Positions 1-11,600 of a stretch of 64,000 nucleotides of DNA are shown one piece after another. The first letter of the stretch is position 1; each line of letters starts with the position of its first letter. Made by a program: the position numbers and the translations under genes. Origin of the DNA: Halichondria panicea (lineage: Eukaryota; Porifera; Demospongiae; Suberitida; Halichondriidae); assembly GCF_963675165.1 (NCBI RefSeq), contig NC_087383.1, positions 6,116,839-6,180,838 on the forward strand, written 5' to 3'. The notes beneath the pieces are model-generated. The model was not told the DNA's origin. It saw only the letters and a program-made list of their open reading frames with translations, and did not search any database.

Positions 1-650
1 ACTTCGTAGCCAGTCAGAGAGCCAGAACACACGAGCCATGGAGATAATCAGAACACAACAATCAGAGAGCCACAACAGGGCCAGAGGGAGCAGAACAAGA
101 AAGGACTGCACATTTCAACTTCTTAACCGACCACTTTGTGCTATATAATTATAGTCTGACATTATTTTGTCACTTCACGTCCATTTGTGTACTAACTGGA
201 CTAAGCTATCAAGACCACATAATTATATGATGTTCTATAAAGGTCCAGGACTTGGTCTATAATTATATAATTATGCTCAGGAGCTTTTTCCTCTGGCTCT
301 CCATGTTATAGCTTGATCTCTGAAAAGTATAGATTCCTATTATACCTATAATTATAGCTGTAATAATTATTATGATCCACATAATTATGATGTTCCATAT
401 AGTTACTTACAATGTCCAGGAGACATGATCTATAATTTATATATGCTCCGGCAGGAGCTTCTTCCTCTGGCTCTCCATACATGCTCTTTATTTATAGCTT
501 GATCTCTGAAAAGTAGATTTCTATATGATCCCAGTCACTGTCCTCTCACTCAATAATTATAAGCATCGTTGTTTAGCTGCCCTAGAACCTCCCTGAGGTT
601 GTACTATGAATATATTGGAGCCATTATCAAACGGTCACTAATCTTAGCCT

Positions 651-1200
651 CGATCTCAGGCCTTTTTTTCTTGCCGTTGTTCATCCATAAATAGAAGGTA
701 TATAGCAAAAAAGAATAGCAAAATAAGGCAGCATGCAAAAAAATTAATTGGGGTACAGTAAGAAAAAGTAAGGGCCTGGTTTAGGAAATGGCGTGATCCA
801 AGGATTTTTATGAACGTGGGAGATATGTAGCCCACAATCGGGAATTTAAGGTATTCTCCGACGCATTCAGAGTTAATAAATATTAATAAGACTTGTCCTG
901 AGACACTGCCAACAAGCTACTGCATGCAAAGTCAGGGAACCAGCGTGGCCAGCTCTGGTGACAGTAGCTACCTGCTAGATGATAATGATGACTAAGCTAT
1001 TAGTTTAGATCTAAGACACAACAAAAATATTCAATCTATAAACACACAATAATTATAGACTGGTAGAACATCTCTAGCACTGCATACCCACGCTCATTTT
1101 CACCCTTCTACCGTCCTTCTACCCTTACACGACTTCCCGATATAATTATACATGCATGCTCTCCTCTTTGCATGCTCTCCTCTTTGCTAACTCTACGCCA
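651..1200. repeat. Truncated copy of the TAGCCTC transposon family
   Basis: Begins with TAGCCTCG and shares its body (pieces around the words GTAGCCCACAATCG and CATTCAGAGTTAATA) with 11,676-12,360, 52,670-54,360 and 57,304-58,070. Its right end is degraded, with no clear matching GAGGCTA end and no target-site duplication. It was present before the segmental duplication because both copies have it. Confidence 0.6.
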
Positions 1201-1565
1201 AACGCAATGAAATAAAACACCTACAAATTATATAGCACCATAAATGGGATTTAATTTCAGCAGCTAATAACAAACTTTTATTAGCACACAAAATGTGGTT
1301 TCAACATAAATGATTGGAATAACAATTAGATTTACTGATACGTAAAATGTGGGATATTATTTTCACAGTGAATTATTATTCACATTGTAAAAAAACTGCC
1401 TATTATTCTCCGGATAATTAATTTTGGTACAGGCCTATAGTCCCAGTCCTGCACCTGAGTATGAGGCGCTGGCCGAGTGAAGCGAGTCTCTATAATAATT
1501 ATAGTAATCTGTCTGTATGTCTGTGATGGACGTACGGCACGGATTTTATCGTAATCCTACAATAT

Positions 1566-2114
1566 AAAGTACCTGTTCCGTTCCGTTTACGTAGTACACC
1601 AGTAGTACGTTTCATAACGTTTCCGTTTTTACACCATCATATTAAAAGCGTTGCAATTTACTGTACCGTTGTTATTTACCGTTACATGTTGCAAGTACGT
1701 TGTAGAAAAGTGGCAAACAAAGAGACAATCCTATATTCATCTTAATTACTTAGCTATAATGCTATGGCTTATGTCTAGCTGTAATTAAGCCTATATTATA
1801 GCTATAACAAAGACATAATTATAACGCACCATTCACAGGTTCTTCAACTTCTTTAAAAATATATTAATGTCTGCATGCAGTCTCTATATATAAATATGAG
1901 TCCAATCTCTGTTCTACAAGGTTAGAAAACGCTAGCTATTAGCTAATAATATTATTTATATACATGCATGCATACAGCTAACTACTTCACAATAGCTATA
2001 TAGCTAGCTGCATGCAGAGCTGCACGGGTATGACAATGGTTGAATAAGAAAAAAACGCGTATCTCTATATGCGTATACTACGGACGTACTACGTAAACGG
2101 AACGGGAACTTTAT
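1566..2114. repeat. Foldback repeat with inverted GGAACGG arms
   Basis: The arm at about 1,566-1,600 (reading GTTCCGTTCCGTTTACGTAG) is the inverse of the arm at about 2,087-2,114. The distance is about 550 bp. A related arm is present in the right duplication copy near 56,938-56,970. It is probably a small non-autonomous DNA transposon; no target duplication was resolved. Confidence 0.5.
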
Positions 2115-2784
2115 ACTGGCTGCTACTGTATAGACTGCATTATAGGCGCATTATCGAATATAAGCATATAGAGCTCTGCTACGCTAATAATCCAGTTTCT
2201 ACGGTATATCACTTTACCTTTCTATATCCCAACCCATTGCGTGTACGTCTCAAATGATACTGCATGTGATGAAAGCTGACTCGCAAGCTGGCTAGAAAAT
2301 AAGCATGCAAGCAGGAAACCCTAACTGGATCAATTATCATTATTATGTTACAGTTTATTTTACAGTTCATTTACATCATTTAAATTCATAATTATAAAAA
2401 CAATCATTCATATCGACCAGGAACTTGGAATAAAAGGACCTCATCCATGTCTCACATTCTCTCAGCATGATCAGACAAGGTAACAGCATGCCCAGAGAGT
2501 CCTTACAATTGGATATCACCATCTTTATAGCTATCATACACTATACAAGCTAACTAGCTCATAGATAAACAAAATTAGCTGAATCAATTCTGACTAATAA
2601 CCTTCGCATATAATTATGCGATATAATTGGAAAAGCACTTCAATTCGAGAATAAAAAGTCTGCAGTTGAGCATGCGCTTAAAATAAAGATGCGCTTATAG
2701 TCAAGTAAGCGCTAATAATCCAGTTTCTACGGTATGTCATTACAGTGCATGCATGCATGCATGCAAATAATTATACTAACTTAC

Positions 2785-3495
2785 TATTGATATCCACATT
2801 GCACTCTGTGATGAGGTACTTGATAGTGTCCAGCTTCCCCTCTCTGACTGCCACTCCCAGTGGAGTTAGTCCATCCCTGGTCACAGTTCCTATAGTGGTG
2901 AGTCAGGACAGTGTCAGGAATGCACAACACATTGTCTCAGAAACCATAACTAATGAACGTCACCAACAATTACTATTACCTGAACACCTCTATACATGTC
3001 CCATACTGCACCTACCCAACTATACCCACAGTAAGTGGTGTATATATAATAATACTCAAGACATACACAATGAGTTATGAGGGGCCTAACATTGCATAAG
3101 GTATAAGATATCATTGTTGAGACATACACAATTAATGGGTAGGTAGAAAGGTAAAGTGATGAATGCCATTAGCAATCAGCATTATGATACACTCACCATT
3201 GACATCCACATTGCACTGATTGATCAGATAACGGACAATTGCAGTGTACCCAAACTTGCAAGCAAAGAGAAGTCGATTGTTCTCTGGAGAAAACGATAAA
3301 AAGTGGTTAATATGAAGCACTATAGACCCTTGTGAGGGGTGGATTAATACTATAACAAAAGCAGCATCTGTTGTTAGTCAGTAAATGACCGCCACTCAGT
3401 GTACACCTAATAATAAATCTCACCGTTAACTTTGGTGGTTACATCACCTTTATCTTTCAGTGTCAGCTCTAGGATACGAACTACTAGTGCAGAAT
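2785..3495 (-). CDS. Ankyrin-repeat exons, module 1 (three exons)
   Basis: Three minus-strand exons, in transcript order 3495-3424, 3283-3197 and 2889-2785. The first reads SALVVRILELTLKDKG, the second NNRLLFACKFGYTAIVRYLI followed by NQCNVDVN, the third DGLTPLGVAVREGKLDTIKY followed by LITECNVDIN. The second and third have the TPL..A...G...IV.YL pattern of ankyrin repeats. All exons begin and end in phase 1, so any can be spliced to any other. The donors are GTGAG or GTAAG and the acceptors CAG or TAG. The same three exons recur at 7,152-8,086 and 57,076-58,556. The gene must continue leftward out of the window. Expression is unknown; no frameshift is seen in these exons. Confidence 0.7.
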
Positions 3496-3902
3496 CTGAG
3501 GTGAGAACAACAATTGCACTGTGAATATACTACGCTAATAAATATGCATGCATGATAGAATGTTCAGCACAAAATGGATCACAGTCTACTGGATATGGTC
3601 ACAAGAGCAAGGGCTTACGGCTTAATTGATAACCTCATAATCATAAAGCATGTATGATTCTACATCAGGGTCTCACATGTATCAGGGTCTCTGAATTAAG
3701 TAGTCACTTCAATATACCAGTCGTTATAAATTGCTAGCTTGATCAGACCTGAAGTGCGGCCATGCCTCCGTATATATACTGTAGTTCTGGCTGCCCCAAG
3801 CAAATGTTGGTTTCAGTTAGGCCTGTGCCAAACCTTCAAATTTTTTCACCTATTATTCATACTTGCACTTTATCAGCCTATTATTTAACTTCATCTGCCT
3901 AA

Positions 3903-4433
3903 GCGAGGTATACGGTAGTGTGTTTGTGTGTGTGTGTGTGTGTGTATTTGTGTATAGACTGCTACAGCTGCTCAAGGATCAATGAAGTGCAAGTAAGAGT
4001 TTCTATAGGCTTCTATATAGTCATGTTTTCTTGGATTTTAATTCGTGGATTTGCAAAATAATGCTTCGTTCTCGGGTTATGCCTGGTTTCGCTTACTTAG
4101 AATACCATTGCATGCAGCCTTTTCGGAAGAGTACGTAGCCAAACTTGTTTACCGAGTATTGCTACTCTACTTAGTAGTTAGCTCTGCACTAGAACGCTAG
4201 AGCTGCAAGAGTGAGAAGAGAGCTGCAAGGCTCTGCTGATGGCAGCCATTAATTTTAGACTTGAACTTTGGCATCGATCGTTTTTAGCAACAATCATGGT
4301 CGATCATTATATACCCACTCTTTGAGTTTTTGCATGCAGCATGCAAATTAATCATGTGTACCGTACTACGTGTATAAGCTTTATGTTATGTAGCTTTGGT
4401 ATCTCCACCGAAGCATCAGCACCTGTGGTGCTT
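3903..4433. repeat. GCGAGGTATACGG repeat family, copy 1
   Basis: Starts with GCGAGGTATACGGTAGTGTG followed by a GT run and ends near CACCTGTGGTGCTTTCATTC. Other copies of the same 400-560 bp unit lie at 10,748-11,115, 14,030-14,425 (inverted), 15,436-15,690, 16,480-16,900, 25,052-25,580 (inverted) and 54,540-55,070. No coding capacity. A short non-autonomous element is the likely class. Confidence 0.65.
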
Positions 4434-4684
4434 TCATTCAAATCATTTTCCTTGCTATACTAGCTAGCTAACAGCCGAACTGAAGCAAGATCTGGAAGAG
4501 AAGGGGTGCTCAGCTGGATAATAAGATACATTTCTCTATGATTTGTATATATACTTGACTCAGGCTGGTTGGGTGCTCGAGCACCCCTAGCACCCCCCTG
4601 GCTATATATATGCCCCTGGGGTAGGTATAGAAAGGTAAAGTGATGCATGCCATTAGCAATCAGCATACAAAGATATTCACTCAC

Positions 4685-4982
4685 CATTGACATCCACATT
4701 GCACTGATTGATCAGATAACGGACAATTGCAGTGTACCCAAACTTGCAAGCAAAGAGAAGTTGATTGTTCTCTGGAGAAAACGATAAAAAGTGGTTAATA
4801 TGAAGCACTATAGACCTTGTGAGGGGTGGATTAATACTATAACAAAAGGAGCATCTGTTGCTAGTCAGTAAATGACCGCCACTCAGTGTACACCTAATAA
4901 TGAATCTCACCGTTAACTTTGGTGGTTACATCACCTTTATCTTTCAGTGTCAGTTCTAAGATACGAACTACTAGTGCAGAAT
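4685..4982 (-). CDS. Ankyrin-repeat exons, module 2 (two exons)
   Basis: Minus-strand exons 4982-4911 (ALVVRILELTLKDKGDVTTK) and 4771-4685 (NNQLLFACKFGYTAIVRYLI), nearly identical to the first two exons of modules 1 and 3 and in the same phase 1 to phase 1 arrangement. The third exon type of the set (DGLTPLGVAV...) is missing between here and module 1. This makes the left locus a tandem array of exon modules, produced by local duplication of about 1.5 kb (3,100-3,800 resembles 4,620-5,300). Confidence 0.65.
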
Positions 4983-5321
4983 CTGAGGTGAGACAACAAT
5001 TGCACTGTGAATATACTACGCTAATAAATATGCATGCATGATAGAATGTTCAGCGCAAAATGGATCACAGTCTACTGGATATGGTCACAAGAGCAAGGGC
5101 TTACGGCTTAATTGATAACCTCATAATTATACAGGCCTATACTTGTATGATTCTACACAGGGTCGCACATCATGCAGGGTCTCTGAATTAAGTAGTCACC
5201 TCAATATACCAGTCGTTATAAATTGCTAGCTTGATCAGACCTGAAGTGCGGCCATGCCTCCGTATATATACTATTATAGTTCTGGCTGCCCTAAGCTAGG
5301 TTTTTAATGTACTGTATTTAT

Positions 5322-5710
5322 TTGATTAAACGTCCGGGCGTTTATGTCAGATCAAAGTCTTTAGAGGGGGCGTTTAAACGAGGAGGGCGTTTAATCCAGG
5401 AGGGCGTTTATTTATGTCCAAAACTTTTGCACAGCAGCAGTTATTGTGCTCTTCTTGGGCTACTGTCTCAGCTTAAATCTATTTCTCAGCTTAAATTTAA
5501 GTCATAGGAGTGCCCTCTGTGTCGGTATCTCTCTCTCTGCCATCGATGCATCATAAAAAAGTATTTTTATTCTATGCTTCTACGCTTGCAACTGGGTTCC
5601 ACGTGCTATTTCAGCTCCACCCACAGTGCCACGCCCCATACATGGGCGATTATTTAAGATGGGCGTTTATTGACAAAGACAGAGCTTTTACCCTGGGCGT
5701 TTTAATCAAG
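5322..5710. mobile_element. GGGCGTTTA MITE, private to left duplication copy
   Basis: A 389-bp unit with inverted ends TTGATTAAACG and (reverse complement of the right end) CTTGATTAAAACG, and repeated GGGCGTTTA words inside. The right duplication copy at 58,878-58,905 lacks it, so it inserted after the duplication or was lost from the other copy. The small ORFs inside are chance frames. Superfamily not identified. Confidence 0.65.
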
Positions 5711-6198
5711 TAAATACGGTACGTTTATTACGGCCGGATATGACGTTTTGGTGTGATTTGAAGTATGAAAGTTTAAAATAATAGAGAGCATAATAATTCG
5801 AGATAAAGTCGCAAATTAGTCATTAGATTCGAGGTCAACCTTTACAGTCCCAATTAACTGATACTAATAACTATACCTATTATCGACCAATCATCAATCA
5901 ATTATCGACTAGGCTAGTATACAGAGAAATGTAACGGTAATCCGTATTTTCTCCCTTGTGCCAGTTTGCAAAGAAGCTATACTCGACTCAAGTATACACA
6001 TATCAAGAGCCATCGACTTCCAGGTAAGTAGTAAGTCAGCTATGTTGATGGTAAAATGTTTGAGCGTTTGCATTAACCAGAAATTTACTGAATGGCGTCA
6101 TTAGCTTGCTTTTTTTACTTGATTTGTCTATAGCTAATAATTATTATGTACTAAAATAATGCAGCTGTCCCACTGTAAGAGCTGTCCCACTGTAAGAG

Positions 6199-6497
6199 AT
6201 GCCCAATAATAAGAAGAAGGGGTTTAAACGTTCGAGTATTCAACCACCACCATCCGTTTCCCACCTTAAAAAAGCAACAGGAGAAAACAATGGACGGATG
6301 AGCAAATGCTAGCTGCAATAGAAAGTGTCCAAACTGATCACATGTCCGGTAACAAAGCTGCTGACTTGCACGATGTACCACGTTCTACGTTGAAAGACAG
6401 ACTGAGCGGACGAGTGTCACATGGAACTAAAAGTGGCCCTGTGCCATACCTTAGTGTGACGGAAGAGGAAGAACTGTCCACCCATTATCTAAAGTGA
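6199..6497 (+). pseudogene. Pogo/Tigger-type transposase, N-terminal HTH remnant
   Basis: The frame from about 6,279 reads QWTDEQMLAAIESV, then MSGNKAADLHDVPRSTLKDR and LSGRV.HGTKSGPVPYL. This is the DNA-binding helix-turn-helix start of pogo-like (CENP-B/Jerky type) transposases, where GNKAA..F.VPRSTL is the recognition part. An ATG at 6,199 opens a different frame (MPNNKKKGFKRSSIQPPPS), so at least one frameshift separates start and HTH. The catalytic DDE part is absent: the frame stops at 6,497. It is a dead fragment. A Tigger-type MITE lies at 17,487-17,896 and a related end at about 7,364. Confidence 0.75.
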
Positions 6498-7151
6498 TGA
6501 ATACCTTCACCATGGAGCTACAAGAAGAGCCATACACAGTAAAAATACATTCATTACAGTATCGTTAAATGAAACACATGCATCTTTTGAAATTTCATGT
6601 AGAAATGACATACATTTCTGTCATTCAAACAAAAATACGATGATGCATCTCATAATTATATAATTATAACGTGTTTTTGCTGTTTCACATCCATCACACA
6701 CTAAGATAATATTTTTATATCCACACAACACGCTAATTAACTTCCAGGTACGGCGGGTATATTTCAAGGGTATAAAAATGTTCGCGGTTTTCGCTGATTC
6801 AGCATGTACTATGAACATTTACCCAGAAATTTAATATCACATGCATGCTGCAACAAGCCTGCTATTACGCGTACATTAAATCCACGAAAACCTTTCTAAC
6901 GATCGTTCTGTGAAAGATACCTGCATACACAAAGATGAAGTCATAAAGAGCTTCAACGTTGGGTTAGCGTACGATCGATGCCTCGGGTGAATATAGTATC
7001 TGCGTTGTACACTTACAACAGAAAATGTACAAAAGATTGTGTCCAAAATAGTATTAAAGCATCCGCAACTTACTGGTTGCTAATCATGGATGTGCCAAAT
7101 CCCCCGACATGTACTGCACATGCTGTATCAGCTAACTGTATACTGACTTAC

Positions 7152-8086
7152 CATTGACAGCCACGTTGTGCTCCATGATGAGGCACTTGATAGTGTCCAG
7201 GTGCCCCGCCACTCCCAGTGGAGTTAGTCCATCACTGGTCACAGCTTCTATATAATTATAGTGGTGAGTCAGAGGTCAGAGTTGTGGAAGTGTACGTGAT
7301 AATTAAGGATAGTACAGTGATAATGGAATAGATACGTACAAACAAAATCTAGTTACTACAGTAGAACCTCGCTAATGCCAGACTAGACCCCATTCAAATA
7401 CATGAAATTTCCAGATTAACGGCTATGCTCTATTATAGCTTTCAATCTGAATAGCTAGTGCTGCTCACCGTTAATGAGAGCTCTTCAGATAAACAGTAAG
7501 TTACAGTAATGATTTTTAGCTAAATTCGGGGGATGCTTGAGCACGTACCCTGAGCCTATTGCTAGATACGCTACTGGGGCATGCGCATAATGGAGCAATA
7601 ATAATCAGCTAATGTAACCAAGCCTTCTTATTGAACACCTATATAGCTTCCCTGTCCCATACTCCACTTACCCACAGTAAGTGGTGTACCCAAGACATAC
7701 ACAATGAGTTATGGAGGGCCTAACATTTGAAGATTAATATTGTTGAGACGTACACACTTAATGGGGAGGTAGAAAGGTCATTAACAATCAGTGTACAAAG
7801 ATACTCACGCACCATTGACATCCACATTGCACTCATTGATCAGATATCGAACAATTGCTGCGTACCCAAACTTGCAAGCCAAGAGAAGTCGATTGTTCTC
7901 TGGAGAAAAAAAAATATCAAAAGGAGCATCTGTTGCTATAATTATAATCTATAGTCAGTAAAATTAATGACCTCCATGCACTCAACTCAGTGTACACCTA
8001 ATAATGAATCTCACCGTCAACTTTGGTGGTTATATCACCTTCATCTTTCAGTGTCAGCTCTAAGATACGAACTACTTGTGCAGAAT
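7152..8086 (-). CDS. Ankyrin-repeat exons, module 3 (three exons)
   Basis: Minus-strand exons 8086-8015, 7899-7813 and 7247-7152, paralogous to the other modules. The last differs most: SDGLTPLGVAGHLDTIKCLI followed by MEHNVAVN, with nine bases deleted relative to module 1 so that the REG part of the repeat is lost in frame. The donor of the middle exon is GTGCGT, weaker than the GTGAGT of the other copies. The reading frames are open. Together with modules 1 and 2 it probably forms the 5' part of a gene running off the left edge. Confidence 0.65.
7364..7440. repeat. Tigger-type TIR fragment
   Basis: CAGTAGAACCTCGCTAATGC followed by GACTAGACCCCATTCAAATA matches the left end of the complete element at 17,487-17,896. 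Only the left end is present here. Confidence 0.55.
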
Positions 8087-8099
8087 CTGAGGTGAGAAC

Positions 8100-9182
8100 A
8101 ACAATTGCACTGTGAATATACTACACTATAGCTAATAATTATGTACATGTTCAAAATAACATGTTCAGCACCATGCATGTGTTTATACAACACACTGTAA
8201 GTTAAGTTATTGGGTGCACTGTCGAGTGGACTATTTCAATACAGCGGTAAATATGTATTGGCTCCAGAAGCTATATGATAATTATGGCTTCATCGATTTA
8301 TGTTGTTAAGTAACTTTTAGCTATAGCTCTTTTTGGGGGGTTAGCCTGATCTATGTAACATGTCTCACATTCTCTCAACGACATCATGCAGACAAGGTAA
8401 CAGCATAAAATTACAGAGAGTCCTTCCAGATAGACACAGCAAAAACACTAGGTTATGTTTTATGAGATGCATCATCGTATTTTAGTGTTAAAATGACAGA
8501 AATTCTATGAAATTTCAAAAGATACGTTTCATTTGACATTTTGTAACGAATGTGCATATCTGGAAGGACTCTCTCCAAGGACGCCCTTGGTTAAATAATA
8601 AACAAGGGCGTATACAGAAAAGAGGGCATACAACTCGATATCATGCATGCACCGAAATTCAATATAAGTCGAAGTGATACATGCAGACTAAGCTTGAAAG
8701 ACAAAACGTTTTATAATTATACATGCAGATCGATTAATGTAAAAGAGAAAATGTAAATGCTATAGCTATTATCATGTTATAGTGTGTTCGATTCTGAATT
8801 CTTGATGCGTTCGTGTTTTCTGTACATGCACAGAGGACAGTTGGGTTCGACGGGGTAGGAAAACGTCAGAGTATATAGTATGCATGTTCTTTCGAATGTG
8901 CCTCCCCATGCAGAAGCCGTTAGCTGCTAGATGCTGAGTTGCATGCCCTCTCCCACCTTCAGCAGTCAATACTTCCTTGATATAGCACGTAATTATAGCT
9001 ACAACCATAAGCTAGCTATAGCTCATGATAAACTGACAATTCTTCGCATAATAATTATGGGAAAGCAGCACTTCAATTCGAGTACAAAAAACCTGTAATG
9101 CTAAAAATAACTATTAATACGTTTATAATCAAGTAAGTGCTAATTCTACGAAACTACGTAACTTAAAGGTACATCCATTATA
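8100..9182. other. Intergenic repeat-derived DNA
   Basis: No coding exon recognised. About 9,030-9,130 resembles 2,581-2,700 (shared words CTTCGCATA and CACTTCAATTCGAG). The ORFs here lack any recognisable domain or repeat conservation. Confidence 0.5.
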
Positions 9183-10585
9183 CTCTGCGCACGGCCCGGG
9201 TCCAGATTTCAACACCAAAATTTACACTATACAGTGTATGCTGCATCAAAATGATCCAAAATGAAGCTCAATGTTTTCTTTTTCCAAAAAACTAATTAGC
9301 TTAATTCAATTATGCTAATTAGTCCCATAAAATGGTGATGACGTCATGCCACTTTCAGAAAGAGAACTGCAAATACGGCGTTGAAGATGCTAATATCAAG
9401 CTTCAAAAACAAGGCTAGATGAACATCTCATAGCTAGGTACTAGTATCCTTGATGGGAAGAGTAAGAGTTATTGTATTCTTGAGATACACAAAATAGCCT
9501 ACCTCTAGGGTGGCTGTCAGAGCTAAAGAAGCTAGCATAGCTAAGAAAGTTTTGCTTCCCATCAAGGAAACATCTAGACTCGCAAGCCACTCCCTTTTCT
9601 CTGATTGGACGGGAGTGGGAGAAAAGGGACTGGTGACTCTAGGCTACAGCTTGTGTAAATCAGGAATGCTATTAAATATTAATGTCATGTGCAAATTATC
9701 CAATTTATTCTGATGCGTCAAAGCAGAGTCAAACCAGCCTTTTGATATTATAGTCTATAATATAGATCCTTGTACCAGTGTCTGTTGTGCCACAACTTGT
9801 GGATTAGCATGGGACAGCTGATGAACATAGAAATCTTGGCAGTCCTTCTTTGAACGGAGGAGTGGCAGTGATTTAAGACAGATTGTACAAGTCTGACTAC
9901 TCTCAATCAACTTGCTGCCCTCTGCCATTATCTGTCTTGTATTGTACAGGTTATTAAAAGCTTTAGGCAACCAATGACTTTCGGCTGCCAGTTCTCATCA
10001 CGTACAACTAAAACACAGCTAATCTCAGCTGGTATCCTAGATGACTATATCCTAGCTGAATGCCTGATTTTGTCATTACTCCACCATCTTCTCTTTTCTA
10101 GCACTATATTATATAGCATCTATTCTCAAACTGTAGCTAAGAAGCCCGCGATCACTATTGCAGGCTACGCAATTCTACTTAACCTTACACAATTTTTGGA
10201 TCACGTGGAAAAATCAATGAATAATCTCATTCTGGTAGAGACAGAAGCTGTAGCCCAGCGTCACCAGTCCCTTTTCTCCCGCCCCCGTCCAATCAGAGAA
10301 AAGGGAGTGGCTTGCGAGTCAAGGAAACATAATCATAACAACATACTCTATCTTTTGAGGGCCTAAACAGCTATACGTATTAATTTTGTTGCCAAAGATA
10401 ATCTATAATAGCTCTAGCAGCTAGCTAAGCAAATACATTGACCTTAAGACGTCATGTGCAATGAATAACATTAATAAACATTATGAATCTCATTAACACT
10501 ACATGATCTACATGATCTACATAAAATGTAGGCAATGAATAAATTAATCTTATCAGTGCCTGACCCAGGCCTTAACTGCACAGAG
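9183..10585. mobile_element. 1.4-kb DNA transposon with CTCTG...CAGAG inverted ends
   Basis: Left end CTCTGCGCACGGCCCGGGTC and right end GACCCAGGCCTTAACTGCAC AGAG are inverted repeats of about 24 bp with a few mismatches. TATA flanks both ends (target duplication of 2 to 4 bp). A shorter inverted relative lies at about 53,329-54,002 with ends CTCTGGGTA and TACCCAGAG. Arms at about 9,565-9,660 and 10,238-10,330 are inverted copies of each other and contain the word CACTCCCTTTTCTCTGATTG, suggesting a second foldback unit inside. The 130-codon plus ORF at 9,974-10,366 has no recognisable transposase motif, so it is treated as non-autonomous. Confidence 0.65.
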
Positions 10586-10747
10586 TATATGTAACTATAA
10601 TTATAATAATAATAGAAGCTCATTGATCCTTGAGCAGCTGTATTATAACAGCACTCTAGACACACACACACACATACAGGGAATAATAACTCAGTACAAC
10701 GAATACTACGCTATATATAATTATCCCTCAGGTGTGTATAATTATGT

Positions 10748-11115
10748 GTGCAGCAAGGTATACAGTAGTATGTTTGTGTGTGTGTCTGTGTAGAGTGATA
10801 TACAACTGCTCAACAAGTGTATAGGTTAATTTCAGTGGATTTACAAAAATAATGCTTCGACTAGTTTTGCTTACTTTGAAGGCTATTGTAGACTTTAGCG
10901 TAGCAAAATCTGTTGAGTGTACCTTCTATTCGACTTAGTAGCTATAGCTCTGCATTAGAACGCTATAGCTGCAAGAGTGAGAAAAGAACTACAAAGCCAC
11001 ATGCACTTTCATTATTGCATTTGCTGACATTCGACTTCGAACTTTCGGCATCCTTTTTAGCGACAATCATGTCGACCGTTTCCCCGGCATTTTTTCACAG
11101 CATCATCCATGTGTA
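10748..11115. repeat. GCGAGGTATACGG repeat family, copy 2
   Basis: Starts near GCAAGGTATACAGTAGTATG and contains the family words GCAAGAGTGAGAA and TTCGACTTAGTAG. Diverged and truncated relative to 54,540-55,070. Confidence 0.5.
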
Positions 11116-11126
11116 ATAATAATTAT

Positions 11127-11600
11127 GCCTCGAGGCGTAGCCGCACGAGGGATACGGTAAAGTTGACTGTGTGTGTGTCTGTGCCATGGGTCTGTTCCAG
11201 CTGTAACTAGCTGCTCATGCATGCAACAGTTGCAATGCGACAAAAACTAACAGCTTCAATAGGCTTCTATAATAGTTCTCGATTTGTGGATTAGCAAACT
11301 AAAGCTAGTTTGACTCACATTGAAGGCTGTTGCAGTCTCTTCAGAATCGTTTGTAGCATCATCTGCATGCATGTTTGCACAAAGTGTATAGTCTTGCACT
11401 AAAGTGCTAGCTTTTTGTTAGTTACAAGAGTCCAAAAAGAGCTGCTGTACTGTAGTAGCCATTTGTGAACTTTGATCTCTTGCAGACACACCCAATATTC
11501 ATGTGTATGCACGCACGCTCATTCCAACGTGTGAAAAAATGTCCAGATCTTGTTTAATACTTCTTTTTCTGGTAAGCCACAAAACACTGTAATAATGAAA
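11127..11600. repeat. GCCGCACGAGGGATACGG repeat family, copy 1
   Basis: Starts with CCTCGAGGCGTAGCCGCACG and GGGATACGGTAAAG, then a GT run. A second copy is at 15,690-16,215, sharing the body and the end word GGTAAGCCACAAAACACT. Distant resemblance to the GCGAGGTATACGG family suggests a common ancestor. Non-coding. Confidence 0.55.

Larger units (their letters stand above)
1..7000. repeat. Segmental duplication, left copy
   Basis: Long stretches match 51,547-64,000 in the same orientation: 1-900 with 51,547-54,040, 1,080-1,200 with 54,240-54,340, 1,800-2,270 with 56,700-57,020, 2,740-3,900 with 57,045-58,880, 5,720-5,860 with 58,890-59,030, and 6,490-7,000 with 63,466-64,000. Matches include ankyrin exons, introns and older transposons, so this is duplication of a genomic block and not of one mobile element. 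Each copy carries private insertions. The left end of the window cuts through the duplication. Confidence 0.85.

Noticed and set aside
2745-3080. 111-codon plus ORF and its relative at 57,048-57,389
   Set aside because: Antisense shadow of the ankyrin exon DGLTPLGVAV; conservation between the copies comes from the minus-strand exon and the duplication.
9974-10366. 130-codon ORF in the 1.4-kb transposon, considered as transposase
   Set aside because: No DDE, zinc finger or HTH pattern visible, and it runs across the internal foldback arm.
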